Notes under the pieces: generated by a model | What the model saw: the letters and a program-made list of their open reading frames with translations, nothing else | What the model was told of the DNA's origin: nothing | Database searches by the model: none | Translations under genes and position numbers: made by a program | Shown: piece by piece, positions 25,284 to 33,335 of the stretch | Position numbering within the stretch: position 1 is the first letter of the stretch | Layout of the letters: each line of letters starts with the position of its first letter | Source of the DNA: Buchananella felis | Lineage (GTDB): Bacteria > Actinomycetota > Actinomycetes > Actinomycetales > Actinomycetaceae | DNA length: 64,000 nucleotides | NCBI RefSeq assembly: GCF_041380015.1 | Contig: NZ_CP159978.1 | Reading direction: 5' to 3' (one strand)

Positions 25284-26519
25284 ATGGTTTCCAAGCGTGC
25301 AATTGCGGCTGCAGCGGCGTCGGCCGTCGCCACCGTTTCGCTTGCGGTTGCTACCTCCGCCCCCGCCTGGGCACAGGTAGCGCTTTCCTCTAAGTACCCG
25401 CCGCGCTGCTCGGTCGGTTCGATTTTCACCGAAGTGGGTAAGCCCGTTTCCGTGCCAATCTTGGCAGTGGACAACGAGGGCACATCGATCCCGGAGAAGG
25501 TCACGTTTGTAGGGGACCTGCCCGCCACGGTCACGTGGGACCCGGCCACCTCCATGCTTTCCACCGACGCCACCGCCGAGGTTAATCTGACCACGGTGCG
25601 AGTGCAGGTGACCCTGGACGACTACACGACGTTCTGCGAGGGCACCGTCTACGTCGACCCGGCCGCTCCGGAGGGCTCCGGCGAGGAGACGATCACCCCC
25701 ATGTTCCCCCCGATGATGACGGAATCTCCCTCCCAGCCCAGGGAGCCCGGAGCGCCCACCGAGCCCGCGCACCCCAGCGAGCCCAGAGAGCCCGGAGAGC
25801 CCACCGAACCGGCACTCCCGATCGAGCCGGACGTGCCCGGCCCGACCGAGACCGACCCGCCGTTGCCACTGCCGGATCCGACCGAGCCCATCGGACCGGC
25901 GGCACCTTACCCGATCGAGACCGCCATCCCGGATCCGAACCCGATCGAGACCAGCATCCCGGCTCCGAACCCACAGCCGTCGAGTGGCGCTAGCCAGTCT
26001 GCTTCCGCCGCCCCCTCCACCAGCACCGGCGCCACCACCGCGCCCAGCACCTCCGCCTCCGCCGCGCCCAGCACCTCCGCCTCCGCTTCGGCCTCCACCT
26101 CGGCCTCCGCTTCGGCACAGCCCTCCAGCGGCGCAGACGACTCCACCGCCTCTGCGGTCCCCTCCACCAGCACCGGCGCCACGAGTGCGCCCGGTGGGGC
26201 TCCCACGCCTCCGCCCACGGTGGGGTCCTCTGCCAGCCCCGATCCGACCCCGAGCGAGGCGGCCTCGGCCTCAACGTCGCCTGCCCCGAGCGCGCCCGCC
26301 TCGGCTCCGGCCCCTGCTTCCCCGTCCTCGTCCGTTCCTGCGACCGTGGTGGTGGCCAAGCCGACTTCGGTGCCCTCTAGCCAGCCCACGGCCAAGCCCG
26401 CTGTCAAGCAGCTGGCAAAGACCGGTGCCGCTGCCGATAGCGTTGCCCTGTTTGCAGCGCTGACGCTCGCGGCGGGTGGGGCCCTTCTGGCGGTAAGGCG
26501 CCGCGAGAACGCTCGCTGA
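25284..26519 (+). CDS. secreted Pro/Ser/Thr-rich surface protein with LAKTG sortase signal
   Basis: A 411-residue surface protein. It has a signal peptide (residues 1-32, ending APAWA), a small N-terminal domain (about 33-125) with two cysteines that could pair, a PEP/EPT-repeat stalk (about 140-225) and a Ser/Ala/Thr-rich stretch (about 230-365). The C-terminus is a cell-wall sorting signal: LAKTG, a hydrophobic helix (SVALFAALTLAAGGALLAV) and RRRENAR. LAxTG is the form preferred by class E sortases of high-GC Gram-positives. The ATG is preceded by GGAG at good spacing. The stalk is low complexity, so no binding function can be read. No sortase lies in the window. Confidence 0.85.
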   Translation: MVSKRAIAAAAASAVATVSLAVATSAPAWAQVALSSKYPPRCSVGSIFTEVGKPVSVPILAVDNEGTSIPEKVTFVGDLPATVTWDPATSMLSTDATAEVNLTTVRVQVTLDDYTTFCEGTVYVDPAAPEGSGEETITPMFPPMMTESPSQPREPGAPTEPAHPSEPREPGEPTEPALPIEPDVPGPTETDPPLPLPDPTEPIGPAAPYPIETAIPDPNPIETSIPAPNPQPSSGASQSASAAPSTSTGATTAPSTSASAAPSTSASASASTSASASAQPSSGADDSTASAVPSTSTGATSAPGGAPTPPPTVGSSASPDPTPSEAASASTSPAPSAPASAPAPASPSSSVPATVVVAKPTSVPSSQPTAKPAVKQLAKTGAAADSVALFAALTLAAGGALLAVRRRENAR

Positions 26520-26570
26520 GCACCACCGGGGCCGGCTGCGGCTAGGCGGCTAGCCCGCCCCCAAAAGCAG

Positions 26571-26613
26571 TGTCGGGTGGTTTTCCGTGACTCTCACGGA
26601 AAACCACCCGACA
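26571..26613. terminator. bidirectional hairpin terminator
   Basis: Perfect 20-bp stem with a 3-base loop (arms begin TGTCGGGTGGTTTTCC) between the convergent surface-protein and ispH genes; T-rich on one side. Confidence 0.8.
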
Positions 26614-26635
26614 GTTGTTTGGCGCTCCTGCGGCT

Positions 26636-27634
26636 CTAGGCCACGTGCCCGGGCCCGGCTTCGCGTCGGCCCTTGTCCGGCTCCTTGCCGGCGCCCTTCA
26701 AGTCCGCGCGCAGGTTCTTGGGCAGGGTGAAGGTGATCCGCTCGGTGGCGGTGCGCACCTCTTCCAGGTTGTCGTAGCCGCGCCGCTGGAGCTCCTCGAT
26801 CAGCTCTCGCACCAGGATCTCCGGCACTGAGGCGCCAGAGGTCACGCCCACGGTCTTCACGTCCTGGAACCAGGCGTCTTCGACCTCGTCGGCCTTGTCG
26901 ATGCGCTCGGCCCGGCCGGCTCCGGCCTCGCGGGCCACCTCCACCAGGCGCACGGAGTTGGAGGAGTTGGCGCTGCCCACCACGATCATTAGGTCGCAGC
27001 GCGGGGCGATCTCCTTGACGGCCACCTGCCGGTTTTGGGTGGCGTAGCAGATGTCGTCGGAGGGCGGGTCCACCAGGTTCGGGAAGCGCTCGCGCAGCCG
27101 GTTGACGGTCTGCAGGGTCTCGTCCACGGACAGGGTGGTCTGGCTGATCCACACCACCTTGTCGGGGTCGCGCACCTCCACGGAGTCCACCTCGTCGGGG
27201 GTGCCGACCACCTGGATGTGCTCGGGCGCCTCGCCCTGGGTGCCCTCCACCTCCTCGTGGCCCTCGTGTCCCACCAGGATGATGTCGTAGTCGTCCTTGG
27301 CGAAACGCACGGCCTCGCGGTGCACCTTGGTCACCAGCGGGCAGGTGGCGTCGATGGTTTCCAGCTGGCGGCGCTCGGCCTCGGCGTGCACTGCGGGGGA
27401 GACGCCGTGGGCGCTGAACACCACCCGGGCACCCTCCGGCACCTGGTCGGTTTCGTTGACGAAGATGGCGCCGCGCTTGGAGAGCACCTCCACCACGTAC
27501 TTGTTGTGGACGATCTCCTTGCGCACGTAGATCGGCGGGCCGTAGTGCTCCAGTGCCTTCTCTACGGCGTCCACGGCGCGGTCCACGCCGGCGCAGTATC
27601 CGCGCGGCGCGGCCAACAGAATCGTCCCGGCCAT
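26636..27634 (-). CDS. ispH: 4-hydroxy-3-methylbut-2-enyl diphosphate reductase
   Basis: Last enzyme of the MEP isoprenoid pathway, producing IPP and DMAPP with an iron-sulphur cluster. The 332-residue protein has the three cluster cysteines in APRGYCAGVDRAV, DATCPLVTKVHREA and DDICYATQNRQ, and the conserved VGSANSSNSVRLVEVAREAG. The ATG at 27634 (MAGTILLAAPRGYCAG) follows AGGGG; the open frame extends far upstream only as an antisense shadow of xseA. A GTAACGTTAC palindrome sits between it and the divergent xseA. It supplies precursors used by UppS further along. Confidence 0.95.
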   Translation of the reverse strand: MAGTILLAAPRGYCAGVDRAVDAVEKALEHYGPPIYVRKEIVHNKYVVEVLSKRGAIFVNETDQVPEGARVVFSAHGVSPAVHAEAERRQLETIDATCPLVTKVHREAVRFAKDDYDIILVGHEGHEEVEGTQGEAPEHIQVVGTPDEVDSVEVRDPDKVVWISQTTLSVDETLQTVNRLRERFPNLVDPPSDDICYATQNRQVAVKEIAPRCDLMIVVGSANSSNSVRLVEVAREAGAGRAERIDKADEVEDAWFQDVKTVGVTSGASVPEILVRELIEELQRRGYDNLEEVRTATERITFTLPKNLRADLKGAGKEPDKGRREAGPGHVA

Positions 27635-27673
27635 TTTTCCCCTGTCTTTGCTGCCACCGCGTTGGTGGTTCAA

Positions 27674-27685
27674 GGTAACGTTACC
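27674..27685. promoter_or_regulatory. 12-bp palindrome between ispH and xseA
   Basis: GGTAACGTTACC, perfect, in the 87-bp divergent region. Position suits a shared operator; the binding protein is unknown. Confidence 0.4.
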
Positions 27686-27721
27686 CGGCAGAAAACAACT
27701 CTCGCATCGTGAGGCCCCGTC

Positions 27722-28987
27722 TTGAGCATCACCCCGCGCCCGCTGCCGGAACGCGCCGCGCAGACTACTGCGGACAACCCGTGGCCGCTGCGTCTGTTGA
27801 ACGCCAAGATCGAGGAGTATGTGGCCAAGATGGCCCCTGTTTGGGTGGAGGGGCAGATCGTTCAGCTCAACCGCCGCCCTGGGGCGGGGATGGCTTTCCT
27901 CACGCTGAGGGATTTGGATCAGGATTCCTCGATCACGGTGTCGATTTACGCGCGGGACCTTTCGCCTTCTCTGGCGGATGGCGCGCGGGTGGTGGTGAAC
28001 GCTAAGGCGACGTTCTGGCCCAAGCGGGGCTCGCTGCAGTTGCACGCAAGCGAGATCCGCGCGGTGGGGCTGGGGGACCTGTTGGCCCGCATCGAGCAGC
28101 TGCGGCAGGTGTTGGCGGCGGAGGGTTTGTTCGATCCGCGCCGCAAGCGTCCTTTGCCGTTCTTGCCGCGCAAGGTGGGCCTCATCTGCGGGCGGGAGTC
28201 GAAGGCAGAGCACGACGTGGTGGTGAACGCCACCGCGCGTTGGCCCGGCCTGGCGTTGGAGATTCGCGAGGTCGCGGTGCAGGGCGAGCGCTGCGTCCCG
28301 GAGGTGAACGCGGCCCTGGCGGAGCTGGACGCGGACCAGAGCGTGGACGTGATCATCATTGCGCGTGGTGGTGGCAGCGTGGAGGACCTGCTGCCGTTCT
28401 CGAACGAGCACCTGGTTCGCGCGGTGGCGGCGGCCCGCACCCCGGTGGTTTCGGCGATCGGCCACGAGACGGACTGCCCCCTGCTGGATTTGGTGGCCGA
28501 CGTTCGTGCCTCCACCCCCACTGACGCGGCCCGCCGCGTGGTGCCGTCGCTGTCTGAGCTGACCGTCGAACTGGATGCGCTGACTTCTTCCCTGCGTGCC
28601 GCTTTTTCTGCCCGCCTGACGCGGGAGCGGGAGGGGCTGCTGGAACTTACTTCCCGCCCGGTCTTGGCCTCTCCCGCGCAGCTGGTGGAGCGGCAGCGCG
28701 AGGGGCTGGATTCTGCCTTGGCCCGTCTGCGTGGGGCCGCTAACCGCGCCGTACTGGAGGCCCGTGCTGACTTGAGCGCGTTGTCGGCCTCCCTGCACGC
28801 CCTCTCCCCCGCCGCGACGATGGAGCGCGGCTATGCACTCTTGGCTCTCTCTAACGGCACGCTGGTGCGGTCCCAGGCGGACGTGCCTGCGGGCACCCTG
28901 GTCGAGGGTTTCTTGGCCGACGGCCGCTTCGTGGCGAAGATCGTTGGCTCCACTCCCACTAGTCCGGCCCCGAAAGGACTTGAATAA
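27722..28987 (+). CDS. xseA: exodeoxyribonuclease VII large subunit
   Basis: A 421-residue nuclease subunit. The N-terminal OB fold (PWPLRLLNAKIEEYVAKMAP, VWVEGQIVQLN) precedes the catalytic domain with LPRKVGLICGRESKAEHDVV, VDVIIIARGGGSVEDLLPFS, SAIGHETDCPLLDLVADVRA and the C-terminal ERGYALLA motif. With XseB it forms the enzyme that degrades single-stranded DNA. The TTG start has GTGAGG seven bases upstream. The stop overlaps the xseB start by one base (TAATG), so the two are coupled. Confidence 0.95.
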   Translation: MSITPRPLPERAAQTTADNPWPLRLLNAKIEEYVAKMAPVWVEGQIVQLNRRPGAGMAFLTLRDLDQDSSITVSIYARDLSPSLADGARVVVNAKATFWPKRGSLQLHASEIRAVGLGDLLARIEQLRQVLAAEGLFDPRRKRPLPFLPRKVGLICGRESKAEHDVVVNATARWPGLALEIREVAVQGERCVPEVNAALAELDADQSVDVIIIARGGGSVEDLLPFSNEHLVRAVAAARTPVVSAIGHETDCPLLDLVADVRASTPTDAARRVVPSLSELTVELDALTSSLRAAFSARLTREREGLLELTSRPVLASPAQLVERQREGLDSALARLRGAANRAVLEARADLSALSASLHALSPAATMERGYALLALSNGTLVRSQADVPAGTLVEGFLADGRFVAKIVGSTPTSPAPKGLE

Positions 28988-29211
28988 TGGCTCCTTCTCC
29001 CGAGATCGCCGCCGAGGTGGCCCAGCTTTCCTACGAGCAGGCGCGCGCCGAATTGGTGGAATTGGTGCGTAAATTGGAGGGCGGCCAGGTGCCCCTTGCT
29101 GAGACAATTGGGCTCTGGGAACGTGGTGAGGCCCTCGCGGCGCACTGCCGTTCCTGGCTGGACGACGCTCAGACCAGGCTAGAGGCCGCTACCGCCGGCC
29201 AGCAGGCGTAG
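28987..29211 (+). CDS. xseB: exodeoxyribonuclease VII small subunit
   Basis: A 74-residue helical subunit with the family pattern LSYEQARAELVELVRKLEGG, QVPLAETIGLWERGEALAAH and CRSWLDDAQTRLE. Full length. Translationally coupled to xseA. The sugar-kinase gene follows within ~25 bp, so the operon probably continues. Confidence 0.95.
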   Translation: MAPSPEIAAEVAQLSYEQARAELVELVRKLEGGQVPLAETIGLWERGEALAAHCRSWLDDAQTRLEAATAGQQA

Positions 29212-29234
29212 GCCTAGAGAAAGAGGTGGCTATC

Positions 29235-30197
29235 GTGACGCAGGCTCCGTACGCGCTCGTGGTTGGCGAGGCGCTTATCGACATCGTCGAGGCCCAGGGC
29301 ACCAGCAAGGAGATCCCGGGCGGCTCTCCCGCCAACGTGGCTTTGACTCTCTCCCGGCTGGGGCACGAGTCTCTGCTGCACACGTGGCTCGGTGATGACG
29401 CGCGCGGCAAGGCGATCGACCAGCACCTGGGTGCTTCCGGGGTGCGGTTGACGCCGTCTTCGTTCGGCGCGGAGCGCACTTCGACGGCCCTGGCCAAGAT
29501 CGGTTCCACGGGCGCGGCCACTTACGTGTTTGACGTCGAGTGGGCGCCGGTTCCCCTGCCCGCCGGCGCCGAGCCGCCGGTGCTGGTTCACACCGGTTCC
29601 ATCGCGGCGGTCCTTGCCCCCGGGGCGGGCGTGGTGGAGCGGATCCTTGCCGACCACCGCGCCACCTCCACGATTACTTACGACCCCAATGCCAGGCCGC
29701 AGTTGATGGGCGACGCTGCCTCGGCCCGCCTTACCGTTGAGCGTCTGGTTGCGCTCGCTGACCTGGTCAAGGTGAGCGACGAGGACCTGGCGTGGCTGCT
29801 TGGTGTTCCGATGGACACCGCCGAGCAGGTGGAGAGCGCGGCCCGGCAGTGGCTGGAGTTGGGGCCCGCGATCGTGGTGGTCACGCGCGGCAAGCACGGC
29901 GCGCTGGCGGTGGCCGCTTCGGGGGCTTGCGTGCAGGTGCCGGCCAACCCGGCGGTGAAGGTGCTCGACACGGTTGGGGCCGGTGACTCCTTCATGGGTG
30001 GCTTGAACTCTGCCCTTTGGCGCGAGGGCCTGCTGGGGGCGGAGAACCGCGCCGCGCTGCGCCAGGTGGACCAGACGCAGCTTGCCTCGATCGTGGAGCT
30101 GGCCGCCGCCGTTGCGGACATTACCGTTTCGCGCGCGGGCGCGAACCCGCCCACGGCCGCCGAGCTGGACGCTGCCTTGGCAGCGCAGGCGGGCTAG
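29235..30197 (+). CDS. PfkB-family carbohydrate kinase (fructokinase-like)
   Basis: A ribokinase-fold sugar kinase of ~320 residues. The N-terminal signature EALIDIVEAQGTSKEIPGGS, PANVALTLSRLG binds the sugar; the C-terminal ATP/anion-hole motif reads VKVLDTVGAGDSFMGGLNSA with the catalytic Asp. The pattern fits fructokinases. The GTG at 29235 is preferred since AAAGAGG lies eight bases upstream; another GTG nine bases earlier is in frame. The carbonic anhydrase gene follows after 4 bp. The substrate is inferred from family resemblance only. Confidence 0.86.
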   Translation: MTQAPYALVVGEALIDIVEAQGTSKEIPGGSPANVALTLSRLGHESLLHTWLGDDARGKAIDQHLGASGVRLTPSSFGAERTSTALAKIGSTGAATYVFDVEWAPVPLPAGAEPPVLVHTGSIAAVLAPGAGVVERILADHRATSTITYDPNARPQLMGDAASARLTVERLVALADLVKVSDEDLAWLLGVPMDTAEQVESAARQWLELGPAIVVVTRGKHGALAVAASGACVQVPANPAVKVLDTVGAGDSFMGGLNSALWREGLLGAENRAALRQVDQTQLASIVELAAAVADITVSRAGANPPTAAELDAALAAQAG

Positions 30198-30201
30198 GGG
30201 C

Positions 30202-30834
30202 ATGTCGGAGGTTGCTGACCGTACCAAGTCCCGCCCTGCCGAGGTTTGGGACGTTCTGCTAGCGGGAAACCGGCGCTTCACTGCTGGCCAGGGCGGGCAA
30301 CGCGACTTCGGTGACGCCGGGGAACTGGCAGCCGAGCAGCACCCGGTGGCGGCGGTGCTGGCGTGCTCTGACTCTCGCGTGCCCGTGGAGGTAGCGCTGG
30401 ACCAGGGCCCCGGGCAGGTGTTCACCGTGCGCACGGCCGGGCACGCCCTATCTGAGGTGGTGCTCGGTTCCTTGGAGTACGCGGTCACGGCCCTGCAGGT
30501 TCCCCTGCTGGTGGTGCTGGGCCACCAACGCTGTGGGGCGCTGGAGGCCGCCCTGGCCCTGGCCAAGGGGCAGGAGGCGCCGGGCAACATCGCTCACGTG
30601 GCGCGTTGCGTGCTGGATTCCCTGTCCTTCGAGCCCCCCGCCTGGGCGGCCGTACCCGATGGGGAGCTCAGCGCGGGCCACGCTCACGTACGCGGGACCC
30701 TGTTCAGGATCCTGGAGGAGTCCCCGGCGTTGCGCGCGCAGGTGGAGAGCGGCGCGCTGGCGATCGTGGGGGCGCACTATTCGCTGCAGTCGGGTCGGGT
30801 GCACGAGGTCCCGGCCTCCCGCCACGGCTTCTGA
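30202..30834 (+). CDS. beta-class carbonic anhydrase
   Basis: A zinc enzyme of 210 residues that interconverts carbon dioxide and bicarbonate. Zinc ligands are visible: Cys in AVLACSDSRVPVE, with its Asp-Arg pair, and His-x2-Cys in LLVVLGHQRCGALEAA. The frame begins MSEVADRTKS at the ATG right after the sugar-kinase stop, so it belongs to the same transcript. The C-terminal SLQSGRVHEV is typical of the clade. A hairpin follows before the convergent uppS. Confidence 0.92.
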   Translation: MSEVADRTKSRPAEVWDVLLAGNRRFTAGQGGQRDFGDAGELAAEQHPVAAVLACSDSRVPVEVALDQGPGQVFTVRTAGHALSEVVLGSLEYAVTALQVPLLVVLGHQRCGALEAALALAKGQEAPGNIAHVARCVLDSLSFEPPAWAAVPDGELSAGHAHVRGTLFRILEESPALRAQVESGALAIVGAHYSLQSGRVHEVPASRHGF

Positions 30835-30861
30835 CCCCGCTGGTCATCTAATGACCTCCCT

Positions 30862-30885
30862 ACCGGCCGCCTCCGGGCGGCCGGT
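30862..30885. terminator. hairpin between carbonic anhydrase and uppS genes
   Basis: 10-bp stem (ACCGGCCGCC and its complement) with a short loop; a second overlapping GGCCGGT/ACCGGCC pair extends to 30901. Convergent gene ends. Confidence 0.6.
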
Positions 30886-30915
30886 GCCGCGTGGACCGGC
30901 CGGCCCACGCGGGGG

Positions 30916-31695
30916 CTACTTGCCGCGTCGCCGTTCGCGCAGCGAGTAGTCGCGCAGGGCGCGCAGGAAGTCCACGTGCCTGAAGTCGGGCCAGTAGACC
31001 TCGCAGAAGTAGTACTCGGAGTAGACGGTCTGCCAGAGCAGGAAGCCGGACAGGCGCTGCTCGCCGGAGGTGCGGATCACCAGGTCGGGGTCCGGCTGGC
31101 CGCGGGTGTAGAGGTTTTCGGCGATGTCTTCGACGGTCAGGCTGGCTGCAGCGTCGGCCAGGCTGACTCCGGCGGCGGCGCGCTGCTCTAGGTGGGCGCG
31201 CACGGCGTCGGCGATCTCCTGCCTGCCGCCGTAGGAGACCGCGATGTTCACGGTCATGGCCTCCCCGGGGTCGCGGCCGGCCAGCTGCGCAGTGGCCTCC
31301 TCCACGCTGTGCAGGCGCTCCACCACCCACTCCGGCAGCAGGTCCATGTTGCCGACGATAGAGACGGGCCAGCGCCGCTGGGCACCGATGGACTCCACCG
31401 CATCGCAGATGATCTCCAACAGCGGGGCCAGCTCCTCGGCGGAGCGGTGCAGGTTGTCGGTGGAGAGCATCCAGAGGGTGACCACCTGGACGTCGGCCTC
31501 GTCGGCCCAGTCCAGGAACTCCAACACGTTGGCCGCGCCCTGGCGGTGCCCGTGGGAGGCGGCGGCGCCGACCTGCTTGGCCCAGCGGCGGTTTCCGTCC
31601 AGGATCACGCCGATGTGGGCGGGCTTGGGAGCGTCGGCCAGCTGCCTGCGCAGGCGAGCGACGTAAATGCGGTAAAGGAGATCCTTGACGCCCAT
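30916..31695 (-). CDS. uppS: isoprenyl (Z-polyprenyl) diphosphate synthase
   Basis: A 259-residue cis-prenyltransferase that builds the lipid carrier for cell-wall precursors. Catalytic Asp33 is in IGVILDGNRRWAKQ; other conserved parts are TLWMLSTDNLHRS, the SYGGRQEI motif and DLVIRTSGEQRLSGFLLWQ, YSEYYFCEVYWPDF. It fits either undecaprenyl or short-chain (farnesyl-type) products; length class cannot be settled by eye. Divergent from hlyIII. Confidence 0.92.
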   Translation of the reverse strand: MGVKDLLYRIYVARLRRQLADAPKPAHIGVILDGNRRWAKQVGAAASHGHRQGAANVLEFLDWADEADVQVVTLWMLSTDNLHRSAEELAPLLEIICDAVESIGAQRRWPVSIVGNMDLLPEWVVERLHSVEEATAQLAGRDPGEAMTVNIAVSYGGRQEIADAVRAHLEQRAAAGVSLADAAASLTVEDIAENLYTRGQPDPDLVIRTSGEQRLSGFLLWQTVYSEYYFCEVYWPDFRHVDFLRALRDYSLRERRRGK

Positions 31696-31794
31696 CGGCT
31701 GCTACTTCCCTTGTCCGGCGGCCCTTGAAACAAACTCTTACCACATGGGGCTGCGGGCTGCCTGGAGGCGCGGGCGGGGCGGGGAAGCCCAAAA

Positions 31795-31848
31795 CCTACG
31801 CCACCGTAACTTGGTCGTAAACTTAAACCTACGCAACCGTAAGTTAGG
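31795..31848 (+). promoter_or_regulatory. duplicated operator-like motif upstream of hlyIII
   Basis: CCTACGC(C/A)ACCGTAA(C/G)TT occurs at 31795 and again at 31828, 33 bp apart (about three helical turns). The second copy is part of a dyad CCTACG...CGTAAGTTAGG directly before the ribosome-binding site. The arrangement resembles a TetR-type operator pair; the regulator is not identified. Confidence 0.45.
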
Positions 31849-31857
31849 AGGGGATAG

Positions 31858-32568
31858 ATGGCCCCGAAGCAGAAGACGCGCCCACGCAGCAGCTCCTCTG
31901 ACCGCCTGCTCGGCAAGGAGAGCTTCGTCGAAACGATCAAGCCACGCCTACGCGGCTGGATCCACGCCGGCACTACTCCGCTCGCACTGGCCGCCTCGAT
32001 CGTCCTGGTGGCGCTCGCCCCCACGGCCGGCCTGAAGTGGGCCAGCGCGGTGTTCCTGGCCTCGTCTCTGCTGCTGTTTGGTATCTCCACGGTCTACCAC
32101 CGCTTCAACTGGGGCCGGGTAGGCACCGCGATCCTGCGGCGCCTGGACCACTCCAACATCTTCCTGCTCATCGCCGGCACCTACACGCCCCTGTCCGTGG
32201 CCCTGCTGGAGCCGCGCGACGCCAAGGCCCTGCTGGCCGTCGTGTGGGGCGGCGCGCTGGTGGGAATCCTGGGGCGCGTCTTCTTCTCGTACGCCCCCCG
32301 CTGGATCTACACCCCCCTTTACGTGGTGCTCGGCTGGGTTGCCCTCTGGTATTTGCCGCAGTTTTGGACGACGGGCGGGCCGGCCATCGTGTGGCTGGTT
32401 CTCTCCGGCGGCATCGCCTACACGCTCGGGGCGCTGGTCTACGCGTTGAAGTGGCCGGACCTGTGGCCCCGCTGGTTCGGTTTTCACGAGGTTTTTCACA
32501 CCTTCACGGTGGCCGGCTGGGTGACTCACTGCGTGGCAGCTTTCCTGGCGGTGCTGGGCTCCCGCTAA
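31858..32568 (+). CDS. hemolysin III family membrane protein
   Basis: A 236-residue integral membrane protein with seven predicted helices and the PAQR/HlyIII signatures: STVYHRFNW, RRLDHSNIFLLIAGTYTPLS and FGFHEVFHTFTVAGWVTHCV, holding the conserved Ser, Asp and His residues of a probable metal-dependent lipid hydrolase site. AGGAGG lies six bases before the ATG. Divergent from uppS with greA downstream, an arrangement common in actinobacteria. The hemolysin name is historical. Confidence 0.9.
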   Translation: MAPKQKTRPRSSSSDRLLGKESFVETIKPRLRGWIHAGTTPLALAASIVLVALAPTAGLKWASAVFLASSLLLFGISTVYHRFNWGRVGTAILRRLDHSNIFLLIAGTYTPLSVALLEPRDAKALLAVVWGGALVGILGRVFFSYAPRWIYTPLYVVLGWVALWYLPQFWTTGGPAIVWLVLSGGIAYTLGALVYALKWPDLWPRWFGFHEVFHTFTVAGWVTHCVAAFLAVLGSR

Positions 32569-32689
32569 GCCGCCCCTCCGCCTCCCCGTCCGGGACAGCT
32601 ACGGGCCCGCCGATTTCATCCGCGCATCCACATACCGCGAGCGAAGCGGCGCCGTGTTGATACTATGCCGTTTCAGGCAATGCCCTGAT

Positions 32690-32716
32690 CTGCCCCGCAG
32701 CGCTGCTGCGGGGCAG
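32690..32716 (+). promoter_or_regulatory. leader hairpin upstream of greA
   Basis: 11-bp perfect stem (CTGCCCCGCAG and its complement) with a 5-base loop, 24 bp before the greA start and followed by an A-rich ribosome-binding region. It may influence greA transcription or translation. A TACTAT-like -10 element lies near 32661. Confidence 0.45.
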
Positions 32717-32739
32717 CCCGCATAAAAGGAGACGTAATC

Positions 32740-33219
32740 GTGAGCAAGTCCGTGTGGCTCACCCAGGAGGCCTTTGACCGCCTCTCTGCAGAGCTTGAGC
32801 ACGCCAAGACCGTGCTGCGAGTCGAGATCGCTAACCGCATCGAGGCCGCCCGTCAGGAGGGTGACCTCAAGGAGAACGGCGGCTACCACGCCGCCCGGGA
32901 CGAGCAGGCGATGAACGAGACGCGAATCGCCCAGCTGGAGGACATCCTGCGCAACGCCGAGGTCGGCGAAACCCCGCCGGACGACGGCGTGGTCGAGCCC
33001 GGCATGGTGATCGAGGCCAGCATCGGCGGGATGGAGAGGACCTTCCTGCTGGGGGCGCGCGAGGCCGCCCCGGGGGTGGAGATCGACGTGTTCTCCCCCG
33101 AGTCGCCGCTCGGCAAGGCCATCAACGGGCGCTCGCGTGGCGAGACCGTCAGCTACACCGCGCCGAACGGCAAGAAGATCTCCGTGGAGATCAAGGAGGT
33201 TCGCCCCTACCAGGGCTGA
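32740..33219 (+). CDS. greA: transcription elongation factor GreA
   Basis: A 159-residue factor that reactivates backtracked RNA polymerase. The N-terminal coiled coil has the tip acidic residues in QEGDLKENGGYHAARDEQ, and the C-terminal FKBP-like domain has FSPESPLGKAINGRSRGETV. The GTG start has AAAGGAG upstream. Transcribed alone, ending at two successive hairpins. Confidence 0.95.
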   Translation: MSKSVWLTQEAFDRLSAELEHAKTVLRVEIANRIEAARQEGDLKENGGYHAARDEQAMNETRIAQLEDILRNAEVGETPPDDGVVEPGMVIEASIGGMERTFLLGAREAAPGVEIDVFSPESPLGKAINGRSRGETVSYTAPNGKKISVEIKEVRPYQG

Positions 33220-33224
33220 ATTAA

Positions 33225-33295
33225 CGCCCCCGGGCCGAGCTGCTCGGGGGCGAAAGCGGTGGTGGGACCAGATCTTTCGATCTGGCCCCACCACC
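33225..33295. terminator. double hairpin terminator between greA and the AI-2E-type gene
   Basis: A first stem CGCCCCC/GGGGGCG (33225-33252) and a second with 17-base arms and one mismatch (33258-33295, loop TTTC). Convergent genes on both sides. Confidence 0.75.
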
Positions 33296-33335
33296 CTTGT
33301 TTCCGGGACAGCCCGGGCGCACAGCGCCCTAACCG

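Noticed and set aside
27635..29107. Long N-terminal extension of IspH
   Set aside because: It is antisense to xseA and xseB; the conserved IspH protein starts at 27634 with a ribosome-binding site.
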